A stretch of 64,000 bases of DNA. It comes from Spirosoma validum (GTDB lineage: Bacteria; Bacteroidota; Bacteroidia; Cytophagales; Spirosomataceae). Of this stretch, positions 8,608 through 16,699 are shown piece after piece (position 1 is the first letter of the stretch; each line of letters begins with the position of its first letter). The translations under genes were made by a program, and so were the position numbers. The notes under the pieces were generated by a model. The model worked only from the letters and a program-made list of their open reading frames with translations, was not told where the DNA came from and searched no databases. The DNA lies in contig NZ_JACXAA010000011.1 of the NCBI RefSeq assembly GCF_014699035.1, positions 223,501-287,500 of the forward strand. The letters run 5' to 3'.

Positions 8608-8761
8608 CTGTTTAGGATTTTTCTTTTGATGGGATTTTGTCATTCCGACGCAGGAGGAATCTTCGGGTGAGTCTGTTTTATGTGCTGCTACCGAAGATTC
8701 CTCCTGCGTCGGAATGACAAAATCCTACCCACTTCTTGACTTTTTTGTAAATCCTAAACAG
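8608..8761. repeat. Nested long inverted repeat between convergent proC and purB
   Basis: The inner arms 8632-8666 and 8691-8725 are perfect 35-bp inverted copies with a 24-nt loop; each contains GTCATTCCGACGCAGGAGGA. A second pair of arms encloses them: CTGTTTAGGATTT at 8608-8620 and its complement at 8749-8761. The element starts 2 bp after the proC stop. It could act as a bidirectional terminator but is far longer than one needs to be, and is more like a REP- or MITE-type element. Confidence 0.95.
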
Positions 8762-8785
8762 CCTCGGAAGTTAGATGATACATTT

Positions 8786-10126
8786 CTAAAGGCCTGTATA
8801 GCTAAATGGCGTAATCGCGTGCAGTTCTGTTTTCACATTATCTGATACGTTCAACCCATCAACGAACTCCTTAATGGTATCAGCTGTAATTTTCTGATTG
8901 GTACGAGTTAATGCTTTCAGCGCTTCGTAGGGTTGTGGATAACCTTCGCGTCGTAGAATCGTTTGAATACCTTCAGCCACAACGGCCCAATTGGCTTCCA
9001 GATCAGCCTGAATAGCCGCGGGATTCAGTTCGAGCTTGTTCAAGCCTTTCAACAGCGATTTTAACGCAATAACCGAGTGAGCGAACGGAACGCCTATGCT
9101 ACGTAACACAGTCGAATCGGTCAGGTCTCTTTGCAAACGGGAAATAGGTAATTTGCCAGACAGGTGCTCAAAAAGAGCGTTGGCAATACCCAGATTCCCT
9201 TCTGAATTCTCAAAATCAATCGGATTAACTTTGTGTGGCATCGCCGACGAACCCACCTCCCCTTCTTTCAGCTTCTGTTTGAAGTAGTTCATCGATACGT
9301 ACGTCCAAACATCTCGGTCGAGGTCAATCAGGATCGTATTCAGGCGTTTGAAAGCGTCGAGGGTGGCTGCCAGCATATCGTAGTGCTCAATCTGAGTGGT
9401 GAACTGGCTACGTACCATTCCCAGGCTTTCTACGAATTTATCACCGAATTTCTTCCAGTCTTCATGTGGATAAGCGACGGCATGAGCGTTGAAATTACCC
9501 GTTGCCCCACCAAATTTAGCTGCTGTTGGAATGTCGGTCAGTAAATGAAGCTGCTTTTCAATGCGTTCGACGAATACCAATAATTCTTTCCCTAGGCGGG
9601 TTGGTGAAGCAGGTTGCCCATGCGTACGAGCCAGCATCGGTACGTCTTTCAATTGCTCAGCCAACTCCTGCAAGCGCATAAAAACCTGTCGATAGAGTGG
9701 AGTAACTTCAGTATCAAGTGCGTCGGATAATGATAATGGAATAGCCGTATTATTAATATCCTGAGATGTCAGACCGAAGTGAACAAATTCCAGAAACGGA
9801 TCAACGGGTGATCCTTTCAGTTTTTCCTTGATGAAATATTCAACTGCCTTAACATCGTGGTTTGTCGTTTTCTCAATCTCCTTGATACGTAGCGCGTCTG
9901 CTTCCGAAAAGTTTTCGTACAGCGAACGTAGTACTGAAAACTGCGACGCATCGACTCCAGCCAACTGCGGAATTGGCCATTCACAGAGCGCAATGAAATA
10001 CTCAATCTCAATACGGACCCGGTAGTGAATCAGGCCAAATTCAGAAAAATAAGGAGCCAACACCTCCACCTGCGCACGATAGCGACCGTCAACAGGTGAA
10101 ATAGCCGTTAATGCAGTTAAATTCAT
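8786..10126 (-). CDS. purB: Adenylosuccinate lyase
   Basis: Cleaves adenylosuccinate and SAICAR, releasing fumarate, in purine synthesis. 446 aa of the fumarase/aspartase superfamily, closer to the E. coli-type PurB. It has TSQDINNTA at 120-128, ARTHGQPASPTRLGKE with the catalytic His near 169, and the flexible signature loop GSSAMPHKVNPIDFEN at about 292-307. The start MNLTALTAISPVDGRY is the usual family N-terminus. The outer-membrane protein gene upstream on the same strand is separated by 103 bp holding an imperfect palindrome. Confidence 0.96.
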   Translation of the reverse strand: MNLTALTAISPVDGRYRAQVEVLAPYFSEFGLIHYRVRIEIEYFIALCEWPIPQLAGVDASQFSVLRSLYENFSEADALRIKEIEKTTNHDVKAVEYFIKEKLKGSPVDPFLEFVHFGLTSQDINNTAIPLSLSDALDTEVTPLYRQVFMRLQELAEQLKDVPMLARTHGQPASPTRLGKELLVFVERIEKQLHLLTDIPTAAKFGGATGNFNAHAVAYPHEDWKKFGDKFVESLGMVRSQFTTQIEHYDMLAATLDAFKRLNTILIDLDRDVWTYVSMNYFKQKLKEGEVGSSAMPHKVNPIDFENSEGNLGIANALFEHLSGKLPISRLQRDLTDSTVLRSIGVPFAHSVIALKSLLKGLNKLELNPAAIQADLEANWAVVAEGIQTILRREGYPQPYEALKALTRTNQKITADTIKEFVDGLNVSDNVKTELHAITPFSYTGL

Positions 10127-10154
10127 CGTTATTAAGAGTCATTATTAGGCCCTA

Positions 10155-10207
10155 ATAGCCATTAGTTTTCAGTCAGTTGTAAGAATTGACCGAAAATTAA
10201 TGGCTAT
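10155..10207. repeat. Imperfect palindrome upstream of purB
   Basis: ATAGCCATTAGTTTTC at 10155-10170 pairs with 10192-10207 with one mismatch over 16 bp; the loop is 21 nt. It lies 28 bp before the purB start, between two genes on the same strand. Confidence 0.85.
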
Positions 10208-10229
10208 CAGGAATTATGGATTGCTGGCA

Positions 10230-11624
10230 TCAGAATGGATTCAGATAAACACCAACGCCAATCCAGGATGTTTGCTGGTCTTCATACTGGCTATATGGAC
10301 GGAAGCCGGAATACCCTTCCAGTAAGAACGTCAGGTTATTTTGCGTACGACCTAGTTCAATGCCCACGCCCCCGTGAATACCCGGCCGGAAATCGGTTTG
10401 TTGCCAGAATTTAACATCAACTCCCCCTACTAATCGAGCGGCTTTGGTCGATGGTTGTTTGTAGAATGCTCCAAGCTGCGCACTCAACGGTTTCCGCTCA
10501 TCTGTCTTACGTAGCACAATGCCCGCGCCACCATACAAGCGCCAGTTATTCACCGTTCGGCTATACGTAACGTCCAATAGCTCATAATTAACCGAATTAG
10601 GCGAAGGGGCGGTGATTTGATTCCGATAGATATAGTCATCGCCTAAGTGCGAAGACAAATGATAGACCCGGAAACGATAATTGTTGTCACCCCGGCGGAG
10701 GTTATAGATGATACTGATTTTATAATCGTTATTCACAATTTGTCTACGAGCCTTACCAGCTTTGCTATCGTAATAAGCCTCAAACTGCGTGAACGACGCC
10801 AGATCAAGAACCCATTCTTCAGCACGACCCGCTTCGGTAGTCCGGCGATAAAACGGTTTGGCAAACCCAAACGCGAACGGAACAATACTACCTGCATATT
10901 TCTTTCCTTCTGTCCAATAGCCTGGCAAAACGCTTCCATAAGTTTGGGCTTCCAGCGGGTCCAGTACAATTGGCTCAAATAAGTGTCCTTTCGGCAAAAA
11001 TTCGCGTCGAGGCTGAATGGCAACGGGTTCGCTGGTAATTACCTGCACGGAATCAACCATTCGCACTTTTGGCTTCTTTTGCCGTACAGGACGTTCAGGC
11101 TTTGCAACTTTTGCAGGAGCTTCAACAGGCGCAGGTTGTACTTTTTCTACTTTAGGAGCAGGAGTTACTTCATCCGATTCTGGATGAGCCACTTCGACCG
11201 GAGTAGGAGCTGGCACAGTCTCTTTTGCTTCTTTCTTACGCTTTTCTCTCCGCTCTTTTCGCGTAGGTTCCGCTGGCGCAACCACAGCAGGAGCCTCTGT
11301 AGGCTGGCTAATCGCTGGAGCAGTCGGCGTAGGCGTTGGAACGACAACGGCAGGCGCAGCTTTAGGCGGTTCTGCTACGTCCAGGCTTTTCCCTGCTTTT
11401 TTAGCTTGTCGCTGACGTTCTTTTTCCGCCTGCTTCGCTTCGTATTCCCGCTGTTTTTGTGCCCACTCAGCCCGAATCTGACGTTCGCGCTGAATTTCAC
11501 GTTCTAATTTTTCTTTTTGCCGCTGTTCAGCGGGTGTTAACGGACGTGTAGCTGGCGTTTGCTGTGCTAAAGCCACTGTTCCTGCCAAACAACTTAGCAG
11601 AAGAACGAACAGCATTTTTCTCAT
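10230..11624 (-). CDS. Outer-membrane beta-barrel protein with long charged Pro/Ala/Lys linker (DUF1207-like C-terminus)
   Basis: 464 aa from ATG 11624, chosen because a signal peptide (MRKMLFVLLLSCLAGTVALAQ) follows directly; longer frames run into the M20 gene. Residues about 25-80 are a strongly charged E/R/K/Q stretch, probably a coiled coil. Residues about 85-195 are rich in Pro, Ala, Lys and Val and resemble the linkers that cross the periplasm. From about 200 to the end lie alternating beta strands ending in a terminal Phe (GVGVYLNPF), as in barrels. The motif YHLSSHLGDDYI resembles DUF1207 proteins. A role joining the outer membrane to another layer is inference; the function is unknown. 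Confidence 0.8.
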   Translation of the reverse strand: MRKMLFVLLLSCLAGTVALAQQTPATRPLTPAEQRQKEKLEREIQRERQIRAEWAQKQREYEAKQAEKERQRQAKKAGKSLDVAEPPKAAPAVVVPTPTPTAPAISQPTEAPAVVAPAEPTRKERREKRKKEAKETVPAPTPVEVAHPESDEVTPAPKVEKVQPAPVEAPAKVAKPERPVRQKKPKVRMVDSVQVITSEPVAIQPRREFLPKGHLFEPIVLDPLEAQTYGSVLPGYWTEGKKYAGSIVPFAFGFAKPFYRRTTEAGRAEEWVLDLASFTQFEAYYDSKAGKARRQIVNNDYKISIIYNLRRGDNNYRFRVYHLSSHLGDDYIYRNQITAPSPNSVNYELLDVTYSRTVNNWRLYGGAGIVLRKTDERKPLSAQLGAFYKQPSTKAARLVGGVDVKFWQQTDFRPGIHGGVGIELGRTQNNLTFLLEGYSGFRPYSQYEDQQTSWIGVGVYLNPF

Positions 11625-11679
11625 AAAGTGATAATAAAATTGCCCACGAAACGAGCCCAATTGACTCAAGGCGAAAGGG

Positions 11680-13041
11680 TTATTGTTTAAGTGCTGCGTA
11701 GTGTTTGTAGAAATAAGGAATCGTTTCGATACCCTTATAAAAATTGAATAGACCGTAACTTTCGTTGGGCGAATGCAATGCATCGCTATCCAGGCCAAAG
11801 CCCATTAGAATTGATTTGACTCCGAGTTCTTTCTCAAATAAGGCTGTGATCGGAATACTGCCACCCCCGCGTGTAGGAACAGGTTTCTTTCCCCAGGCAT
11901 CTTCAAACGCTTTACTGGCAGCTTCAAACTCAACCGAATCGACGGGCGTTACGTAGGGCATGCCGCCATGATGTGGCTTTACCTGAACCGTTACGCCAGC
12001 AGGTGCAATGGACACAAAGTGTTTGGTAAACCGCTCTGTAATCTCTTCGGGAGTCTGATCGGGCACCAGCCGCATACTGATTTTAGCCGACGCGACGGAG
12101 GGCAGTACCGTTTTTGCGCCTTCGCCTATGTAACCGCCCCAGATTCCATTGACATCCAGCGTAGGCCGAATTGACGTACGCTCATTGGTCGAATAACCCG
12201 TTTCGCCCATTACGTCGTTTATCGCCAGATCACGTTTATACTCTTCCAGGTCGAATGGTGCTTTTGCTAGTTCAGCCCGTTCTTCATCACTCAATTCGGT
12301 TACGTTGTCGTAAAAGCCAGGAATTGTAATACGGCCTTGTTCGTCGTGTAGAGAAGCAATCATTTCGCACAACACATTGATCGGATTGGCCACACCCCCT
12401 CCGTAAACGCCTGAATGTAAGTCCCGGTTAGCGCCCGTCACCTGAACCTCTACGTATGATAAGCCGCGCAGACCTGTTTCCAGCGAAGGCGTTTCGTTCG
12501 AGATGATGCTTGTATCCGAAATTAAGATCACATCAGCTTGCAGCATGTCCCGGTGCTCAACCACAAACGTACCGAGATGATCAGAACCAACTTCTTCTTC
12601 ACCCTCGATCATTACCTTAACGTTGCAGGGCAAACCATCCGTAGCCAGCATCGCTTCAATGGCTTTGATATGCATGTAAAATTGACCCTTGTCATCACAG
12701 GCGCCCCGAGCGTAAATACGTTCGTTACGAATCGTTGGCTCAAAGGGTGGCGTATTCCAGAGTTCGTATGGATCCGCAGGTTGTACGTCGTAATGACCGT
12801 AGACCAGCACGGTTGGCCTGGCAGGGTCTACAATTTTTTCAGCATAAACAACCGGATGGCCCGGCGTATCATATAATTGAGCCTTATCCAGACCAGCTGC
12901 CGTTAGTTTATCTCTGACAAATTCGGCGGCCCGACGTACGTCGCCTTTAAATTTAGAATCGGCTGAAACAGATGGGATACGTAACAGATCAAACAACTCA
13001 TCTAAAAATCGTTGCTTGTTTGCTTCAAGATAGGTAGTCAT
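11680..13041 (-). CDS. M20 family metallo-dipeptidase
   Basis: A 453-aa zinc exopeptidase related to carnosine and non-specific dipeptidases (CNDP/PepV-like). Metal-site motifs are all present: YGHYDVQPADP (His83, Asp85), RGACDDKGQ (bridging Asp116), catalytic GEEEVGS at about 147-153, and a late His in DALHSPNES. A dimerisation (lid) domain lies between about 205 and 355. There is no signal peptide, so it is cytoplasmic. The 3' end is 55 bp before the start of the outer-membrane protein gene. An AGTC-word palindrome starts right at its start codon. Confidence 0.93.
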   Translation of the reverse strand: MTTYLEANKQRFLDELFDLLRIPSVSADSKFKGDVRRAAEFVRDKLTAAGLDKAQLYDTPGHPVVYAEKIVDPARPTVLVYGHYDVQPADPYELWNTPPFEPTIRNERIYARGACDDKGQFYMHIKAIEAMLATDGLPCNVKVMIEGEEEVGSDHLGTFVVEHRDMLQADVILISDTSIISNETPSLETGLRGLSYVEVQVTGANRDLHSGVYGGGVANPINVLCEMIASLHDEQGRITIPGFYDNVTELSDEERAELAKAPFDLEEYKRDLAINDVMGETGYSTNERTSIRPTLDVNGIWGGYIGEGAKTVLPSVASAKISMRLVPDQTPEEITERFTKHFVSIAPAGVTVQVKPHHGGMPYVTPVDSVEFEAASKAFEDAWGKKPVPTRGGGSIPITALFEKELGVKSILMGFGLDSDALHSPNESYGLFNFYKGIETIPYFYKHYAALKQ

Positions 13042-13122
13042 AGAATCAATAGTCGATAGTCGACAGGTATTAGTCGATGCTATTAAATTCTATTGACTAA
13101 TGGCGATCAACTGTCGACTCTA
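13042..13122. repeat. AGTC-word palindrome directly upstream of the M20 gene
   Basis: Interrupted inverted repeat: AGTCGACAG (13058-13066) pairs with CTGTCGACT (13111-13119), and an inner ATTAGTC pairs with GACTAAT. It fills the stretch right before the start codon at 13041 and uses the same words (AGTCGATAGTC, ATTAGTCG) as the elements before nuoN, nuoL and exbD. Confidence 0.75.
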
Positions 13123-13197
13123 AAAAGTTCGCCCCGAAGTTACGCACTTTTCGCGCAACGACGGGGCGTCGATTAGCATAAGATGCTGTTTATTCGT

Positions 13198-13848
13198 TTA
13201 AGGCTTTTTCCGGAATCGGATCAGGATCGTTCGATTTTCCTTACCACGTAGTAACCGACCGATATTTTTCTGGTGTGTTAATACTACTAAAAGGAAGACA
13301 ATAAAGCCGAAACCAATCAGCAATGGATTTTCTTTCTGACCAAAGATCTGCAACAGTAACAGGACGGGGAAAGCCAGCGCAGCCAGAATTGACCCCAGTG
13401 ATACGTACTGCGAAGCAATAACAACCAGTAAAAAAATACCAATACAAACAGCCGCCATTTCAGGATGTGTCGCCAGCATCATGCCCAGCAACGTAGCAAC
13501 TCCTTTTCCTCCTTTAAAATTAGCAAAAACTGGATACAAATGACCCATAACAGCTACCAATCCGAAAATAATCTTGAACGTCAGAATTTCATTTTCTGTA
13601 ATGACATTCATGTACCAAAGGATCGACGATAAAATTGCCGCCGTATAGCCTTTTAACACGTCTACCAGCATCACAACCGTTCCAGCCCGTTTGCCTAACA
13701 CCCGAAATGTATTGGTAGCACCGGCGTTACCGCTACCGTATTGGCGGATATCAAGGTTAAAGAACGCCTGTCCATACCAAACAGCCGTTGGAATCGATCC
13801 TAACAGATAAGCTACTACTGTGGTGATACTGATAAGAAAAATATTCAT
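13198..13848 (-). CDS. plsY: Glycerol-3-phosphate acyltransferase PlsY
   Basis: Transfers acyl from acyl-phosphate to glycerol-3-phosphate, the first acylation in phospholipid synthesis, in the inner membrane. From ATG 13848 it has 216 aa and five or more membrane spans. The three family motifs are seen: LGSIPTAVW, YGSGNAGATNTFRVLG and NFKGGKGVATLLG. The upstream in-frame ATG at 13890 would add 14 residues that overlap the promoter box at 13892-13899, so it is rejected. The last residues are basic (RFRKKP). Confidence 0.95.
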   Translation of the reverse strand: MNIFLISITTVVAYLLGSIPTAVWYGQAFFNLDIRQYGSGNAGATNTFRVLGKRAGTVVMLVDVLKGYTAAILSSILWYMNVITENEILTFKIIFGLVAVMGHLYPVFANFKGGKGVATLLGMMLATHPEMAAVCIGIFLLVVIASQYVSLGSILAALAFPVLLLLQIFGQKENPLLIGFGFIVFLLVVLTHQKNIGRLLRGKENRTILIRFRKKP

Positions 13849-13891
13849 CAAAAACTCAGCTAGATAGTTACTGGATAAAGAAGCCGCCAAG

Positions 13892-13899
13892 CAAACCTA
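13892..13899 (-). promoter_or_regulatory. -7 promoter box for plsY
   Basis: The minus strand reads TAGGTTTG (TAnnTTTG) 43 nt before the plsY ATG. Confidence 0.5.
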
Positions 13900-14012
13900 C
13901 CGGCCCTGTGAAAGGAATGTAACCCCAAAATTAAGCGATTGTTACTAACCGACCAATCTTTTTACTCTATAAAACAACTTGATTATTCGATTAAATCCCG
14001 AAATAGTTTCAT

Positions 14013-15293
14013 TTATTTTCCACCTACAACTACTTCACGTAATTGCTCATTAGCCAAGTACAACGTAGCTGTTTCCATAATATCGGTTGGAGTAACCGCC
14101 CGAATGTTTTGGATGTACGTTGTCAAAAAATCTTCCGGCATTCCATCCAGGAGAATTACTTTGTAGCGATCAGCAATCTCAAAGGGCGTATTCAGTGAGC
14201 CGACAAACTCTCCAGCCATATAATTCTTCACGGTTTCTAACTCATCTGCTGGCACTGGCTGTGTTTGTAAAATCTGGATCTCTTTACGGATTTCGTCCAG
14301 CGTTTGCTGGGTGTTTTCTTTGTTCACGTCGGTTCCAATTAAAAAGTAACCGTCACGCCGGAAAGAAGGCATATTCGATGAAATGCCATACGTAAAACCT
14401 TTCTCCTCCCGAATATTTTTCATAAGCCGCGAGCCAAAATAACCTCCCAGGATTTCGTTTGTCACGAGCATCTTAAAAAAATCAGGGTGGGATCGATTGA
14501 ATAACCGTCGACCCAATCGAATGGACGACTGTATACTATCCGGCTTTTCGGCCAATACGGGCAAGTTGTCATCAGCAATCGTAGTATTGACAGATGGAGT
14601 TAGGCCATCTGACTGAACCGAAAGTTGTCCCAGCTCACGATTAATAAGTAGCACCTCATTTTCAGTTGCCTGCCCAGCCAGAATTAATTGAAATGGTTGA
14701 TTCAGAATAGCTTTTTTATAGAAATCAACGACATCTGATTGGGTAAACTGCGCAACGTATTCAGGGCGTTGACCGCGCCCATACGGGTGATTCGTTCCAA
14801 ACAGTTTTTCGCGGAATAAAACCCCTGCGAGGTAGGCGTTCTTCTCGTAATTAATGCGCAGGTTTTGGAGGGTAATGTTCCGCAGATCTTCCAGTTCTTT
14901 CTGTGGAAAGGTCGGCTCCGTCAGCATTTCACGTAGCAACGGCAGCGCATTCGGCAGAAATTTTGTCAGGCAATAGAAAACTATACTAGCGCGATCAGGT
15001 CCACTGTTTAATTCCAGAAAGATACCGTATCGATCAATATATTCGCTGATTTCAGTCGATGAGCGTGACCGCGTTCCTTCAGCCAGCATCTTCATGGCAA
15101 AAAACGAGGTGACAGGCACTTGTTCATACCATACTCCTGCATTGAAAACGCATTCCAGCCGAAGAACCGGCTGATGCGCGACTGCAATCATGTGTAACGG
15201 TATACCATTATCTAAGTAATGTGTTTGTACGGCCGGTAGCCGCACTTCCTGAATAGCCTGAAAATCGGGAGACTGAGTTCTGTCAAGAAACAT
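14013..15293 (-). CDS. M16 (insulinase/pitrilysin) family protein without the zinc motif
   Basis: A 426-aa protein with the fold of one M16 half: THYLDNGIPLHMI at the N-terminus, then a second domain with FGGYFGSRLMKNIREEKGFTYGI-like residues (EILGGYFGSRL... near 275-300), the usual C-terminal R/Y signature. At about 63-75, where active members carry HxxEH, it reads TSFFAMKMLAEG, so both zinc His are missing. This fits the non-catalytic partner of a two-subunit M16 peptidase (as in alpha-MPP). No catalytic partner gene is adjacent. There is no signal peptide. It lies downstream of porV on the same strand, after a perfect 26-bp palindrome. Confidence 0.88.
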   Translation of the reverse strand: MFLDRTQSPDFQAIQEVRLPAVQTHYLDNGIPLHMIAVAHQPVLRLECVFNAGVWYEQVPVTSFFAMKMLAEGTRSRSSTEISEYIDRYGIFLELNSGPDRASIVFYCLTKFLPNALPLLREMLTEPTFPQKELEDLRNITLQNLRINYEKNAYLAGVLFREKLFGTNHPYGRGQRPEYVAQFTQSDVVDFYKKAILNQPFQLILAGQATENEVLLINRELGQLSVQSDGLTPSVNTTIADDNLPVLAEKPDSIQSSIRLGRRLFNRSHPDFFKMLVTNEILGGYFGSRLMKNIREEKGFTYGISSNMPSFRRDGYFLIGTDVNKENTQQTLDEIRKEIQILQTQPVPADELETVKNYMAGEFVGSLNTPFEIADRYKVILLDGMPEDFLTTYIQNIRAVTPTDIMETATLYLANEQLREVVVGGK

Positions 15294-15306
15294 AAGTGCA
15301 AAAAAA

Positions 15307-15379
15307 GCGAAATAGCGAAAGAGTGAAAGAGAAAACTAGCTTATCCAGTTCACTCTTTCACTCTTTCGCTATTTCGCTC
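15307..15379. repeat. Perfect 26-bp palindrome of GAAAGAG words between porV and the M16 gene
   Basis: Arms 15307-15332 and 15354-15379 are exact inverted copies (26 bp, 21-nt loop). Each contains GCGAAATAGCG and AAAGAGTGAAAGAG. It starts 14 bp before the M16 ATG and ends 6 bp from the porV stop. The same words recur in the palindromes at 38427-38506 and 61007-61066. Confidence 0.95.
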
Positions 15380-15385
15380 ATTAAA

Positions 15386-16582
15386 TTAGTTTGAATCATC
15401 CGTTACGTCGTCGTCGGCGATACGGTTGGATTTATTGAAGTTAAGCAGGAGTGAAAGCCGAAACGTTTCGGACAATGGATTCCCTTGTTTTACAGGAAGT
15501 AAATAAGAAAAATCAACCCCGAACCGATCCTGGAGACGTAGTCCAATACCTGTCGTAAAATATTTCCGTCCTCCTTTTTGATTCGATTCGTTGAAATAAC
15601 CAACACGGGCAGCAAACTGATCGTTATACCAATATTCAATACCTGTTGAAATCGTAATTTCTTTCAGCTCTTCGCTGAAACCGCCCGGTGCATCAGCAAA
15701 CGAACCAAACACGGAGCTAAAATAATCTTTGTTTGCGTTTAAATTGACGCCATTCACAACGTTGGGCGTCGGCACCATTAGCTTGTTGAAATCCAGCACA
15801 AAATTGAATTTATTGTACTGATCGACGTAGTACGTCAGACCGGTTCCTAAACGCAGGTTTGTTGGAATGAAATAACGTTCAGTACCCCCGTAGTTAAGGC
15901 GACCGCCCAGATTAGAAATCATTCCACCAAATGCCCAGCCTAAGCCCTGACCAGTGGCATTATCGCGAGCTTCGTTCCGATAATAGAAACTAATGTCGGC
16001 AGCAGCTGTCGAGCCCGGTTTGAGGCCAGGGTTCGAACTACCCGCAGCTAGGTTAGAGTTCAAATACTTCAGATCAACGGCGAGCGAGAAATTTTGGGAA
16101 AGACGCTGCGCAAAGGAAGCTGTAAGCGCATACTCGCGTGAATTGAACGTACCGGCTGCCACACCTGTGTTCGTTGTAAAATCGACCGTTCCTAAGTCGA
16201 AATACATCAACGAACCGGAGACTACCGAGTTCTTGCCAACTTTTCCATAGCCACTCAGGTACGTATAGTACATGTCGCCGATCAGGTTGCGCAGCCAGGG
16301 CGTATACGAAACAGAAGCCCCTGAGCTTTGTTTGGCAAATACCAGTTTCGATGGATTCCAGAAAACCGCATTCGCATCAGGATCACCTAAGGCTACACCC
16401 GCTTCACCCAGCGCACCAGAACGGGCATCAGGCGTGAAGTTTAAGAAAGGTACCGATGAGGTCGGGATATTTAATTGCCCAGTGAGACCGTTTACCGCTG
16501 TTGTCGATTGGGCAGATACATCGAAGGAAAGTGAAGATAAACTACAAACGGTGAGAAGGATGCAAGCAAAATTTAGCTTCAT
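15386..16582 (-). CDS. porV: Type IX secretion system outer-membrane protein PorV (LptO)
   Basis: 398 aa. PorV is the outer-membrane shuttle that takes cargo from the SprA translocon to the PorU sortase. From ATG 16582 a signal peptide (MKLNFACILLTVC...DVSAQS) precedes the family start NFTPDARSGALGEAGVALGDPDANAVFWNPSKL. The rest is amphipathic beta strands with F/Y-rich ends, typical of the FadL-like barrel. A TTG 18 bp upstream could also start it but would spoil the signal peptide. porU is directly upstream on the same strand (117 bp), a pairing known from many Bacteroidota. It has its own -7 box. Confidence 0.94.
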   Translation of the reverse strand: MKLNFACILLTVCSLSSLSFDVSAQSTTAVNGLTGQLNIPTSSVPFLNFTPDARSGALGEAGVALGDPDANAVFWNPSKLVFAKQSSGASVSYTPWLRNLIGDMYYTYLSGYGKVGKNSVVSGSLMYFDLGTVDFTTNTGVAAGTFNSREYALTASFAQRLSQNFSLAVDLKYLNSNLAAGSSNPGLKPGSTAAADISFYYRNEARDNATGQGLGWAFGGMISNLGGRLNYGGTERYFIPTNLRLGTGLTYYVDQYNKFNFVLDFNKLMVPTPNVVNGVNLNANKDYFSSVFGSFADAPGGFSEELKEITISTGIEYWYNDQFAARVGYFNESNQKGGRKYFTTGIGLRLQDRFGVDFSYLLPVKQGNPLSETFRLSLLLNFNKSNRIADDDVTDDSN

Positions 16583-16643
16583 ACAAAGAATGTTAGTCAA
16601 TGACAGAAACTGGTGTTAGTAAGGAATAACAGTTCTGTGCGGT

Positions 16644-16651
16644 CAAAATTA
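16644..16651 (-). promoter_or_regulatory. -7 promoter box for porV
   Basis: The minus strand reads TAATTTTG (TAnnTTTG) 61 nt before the porV ATG, in the porU-porV gap. porV may thus be expressed apart from porU. Confidence 0.5.
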
Positions 16652-16699
16652 CAATGAAAGGTTGGATTAGAAAAAGAGGATAACGTATATATCAGTCAA

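Noticed and set aside
10983..11507. Plus-strand open frame of 174 codons rich in Arg, Phe, Ser
   Set aside because: It is the antisense of the charged linker of the outer-membrane protein; composition (many RR and SF runs) is what a Lys/Glu/Ala-rich gene gives in reverse.
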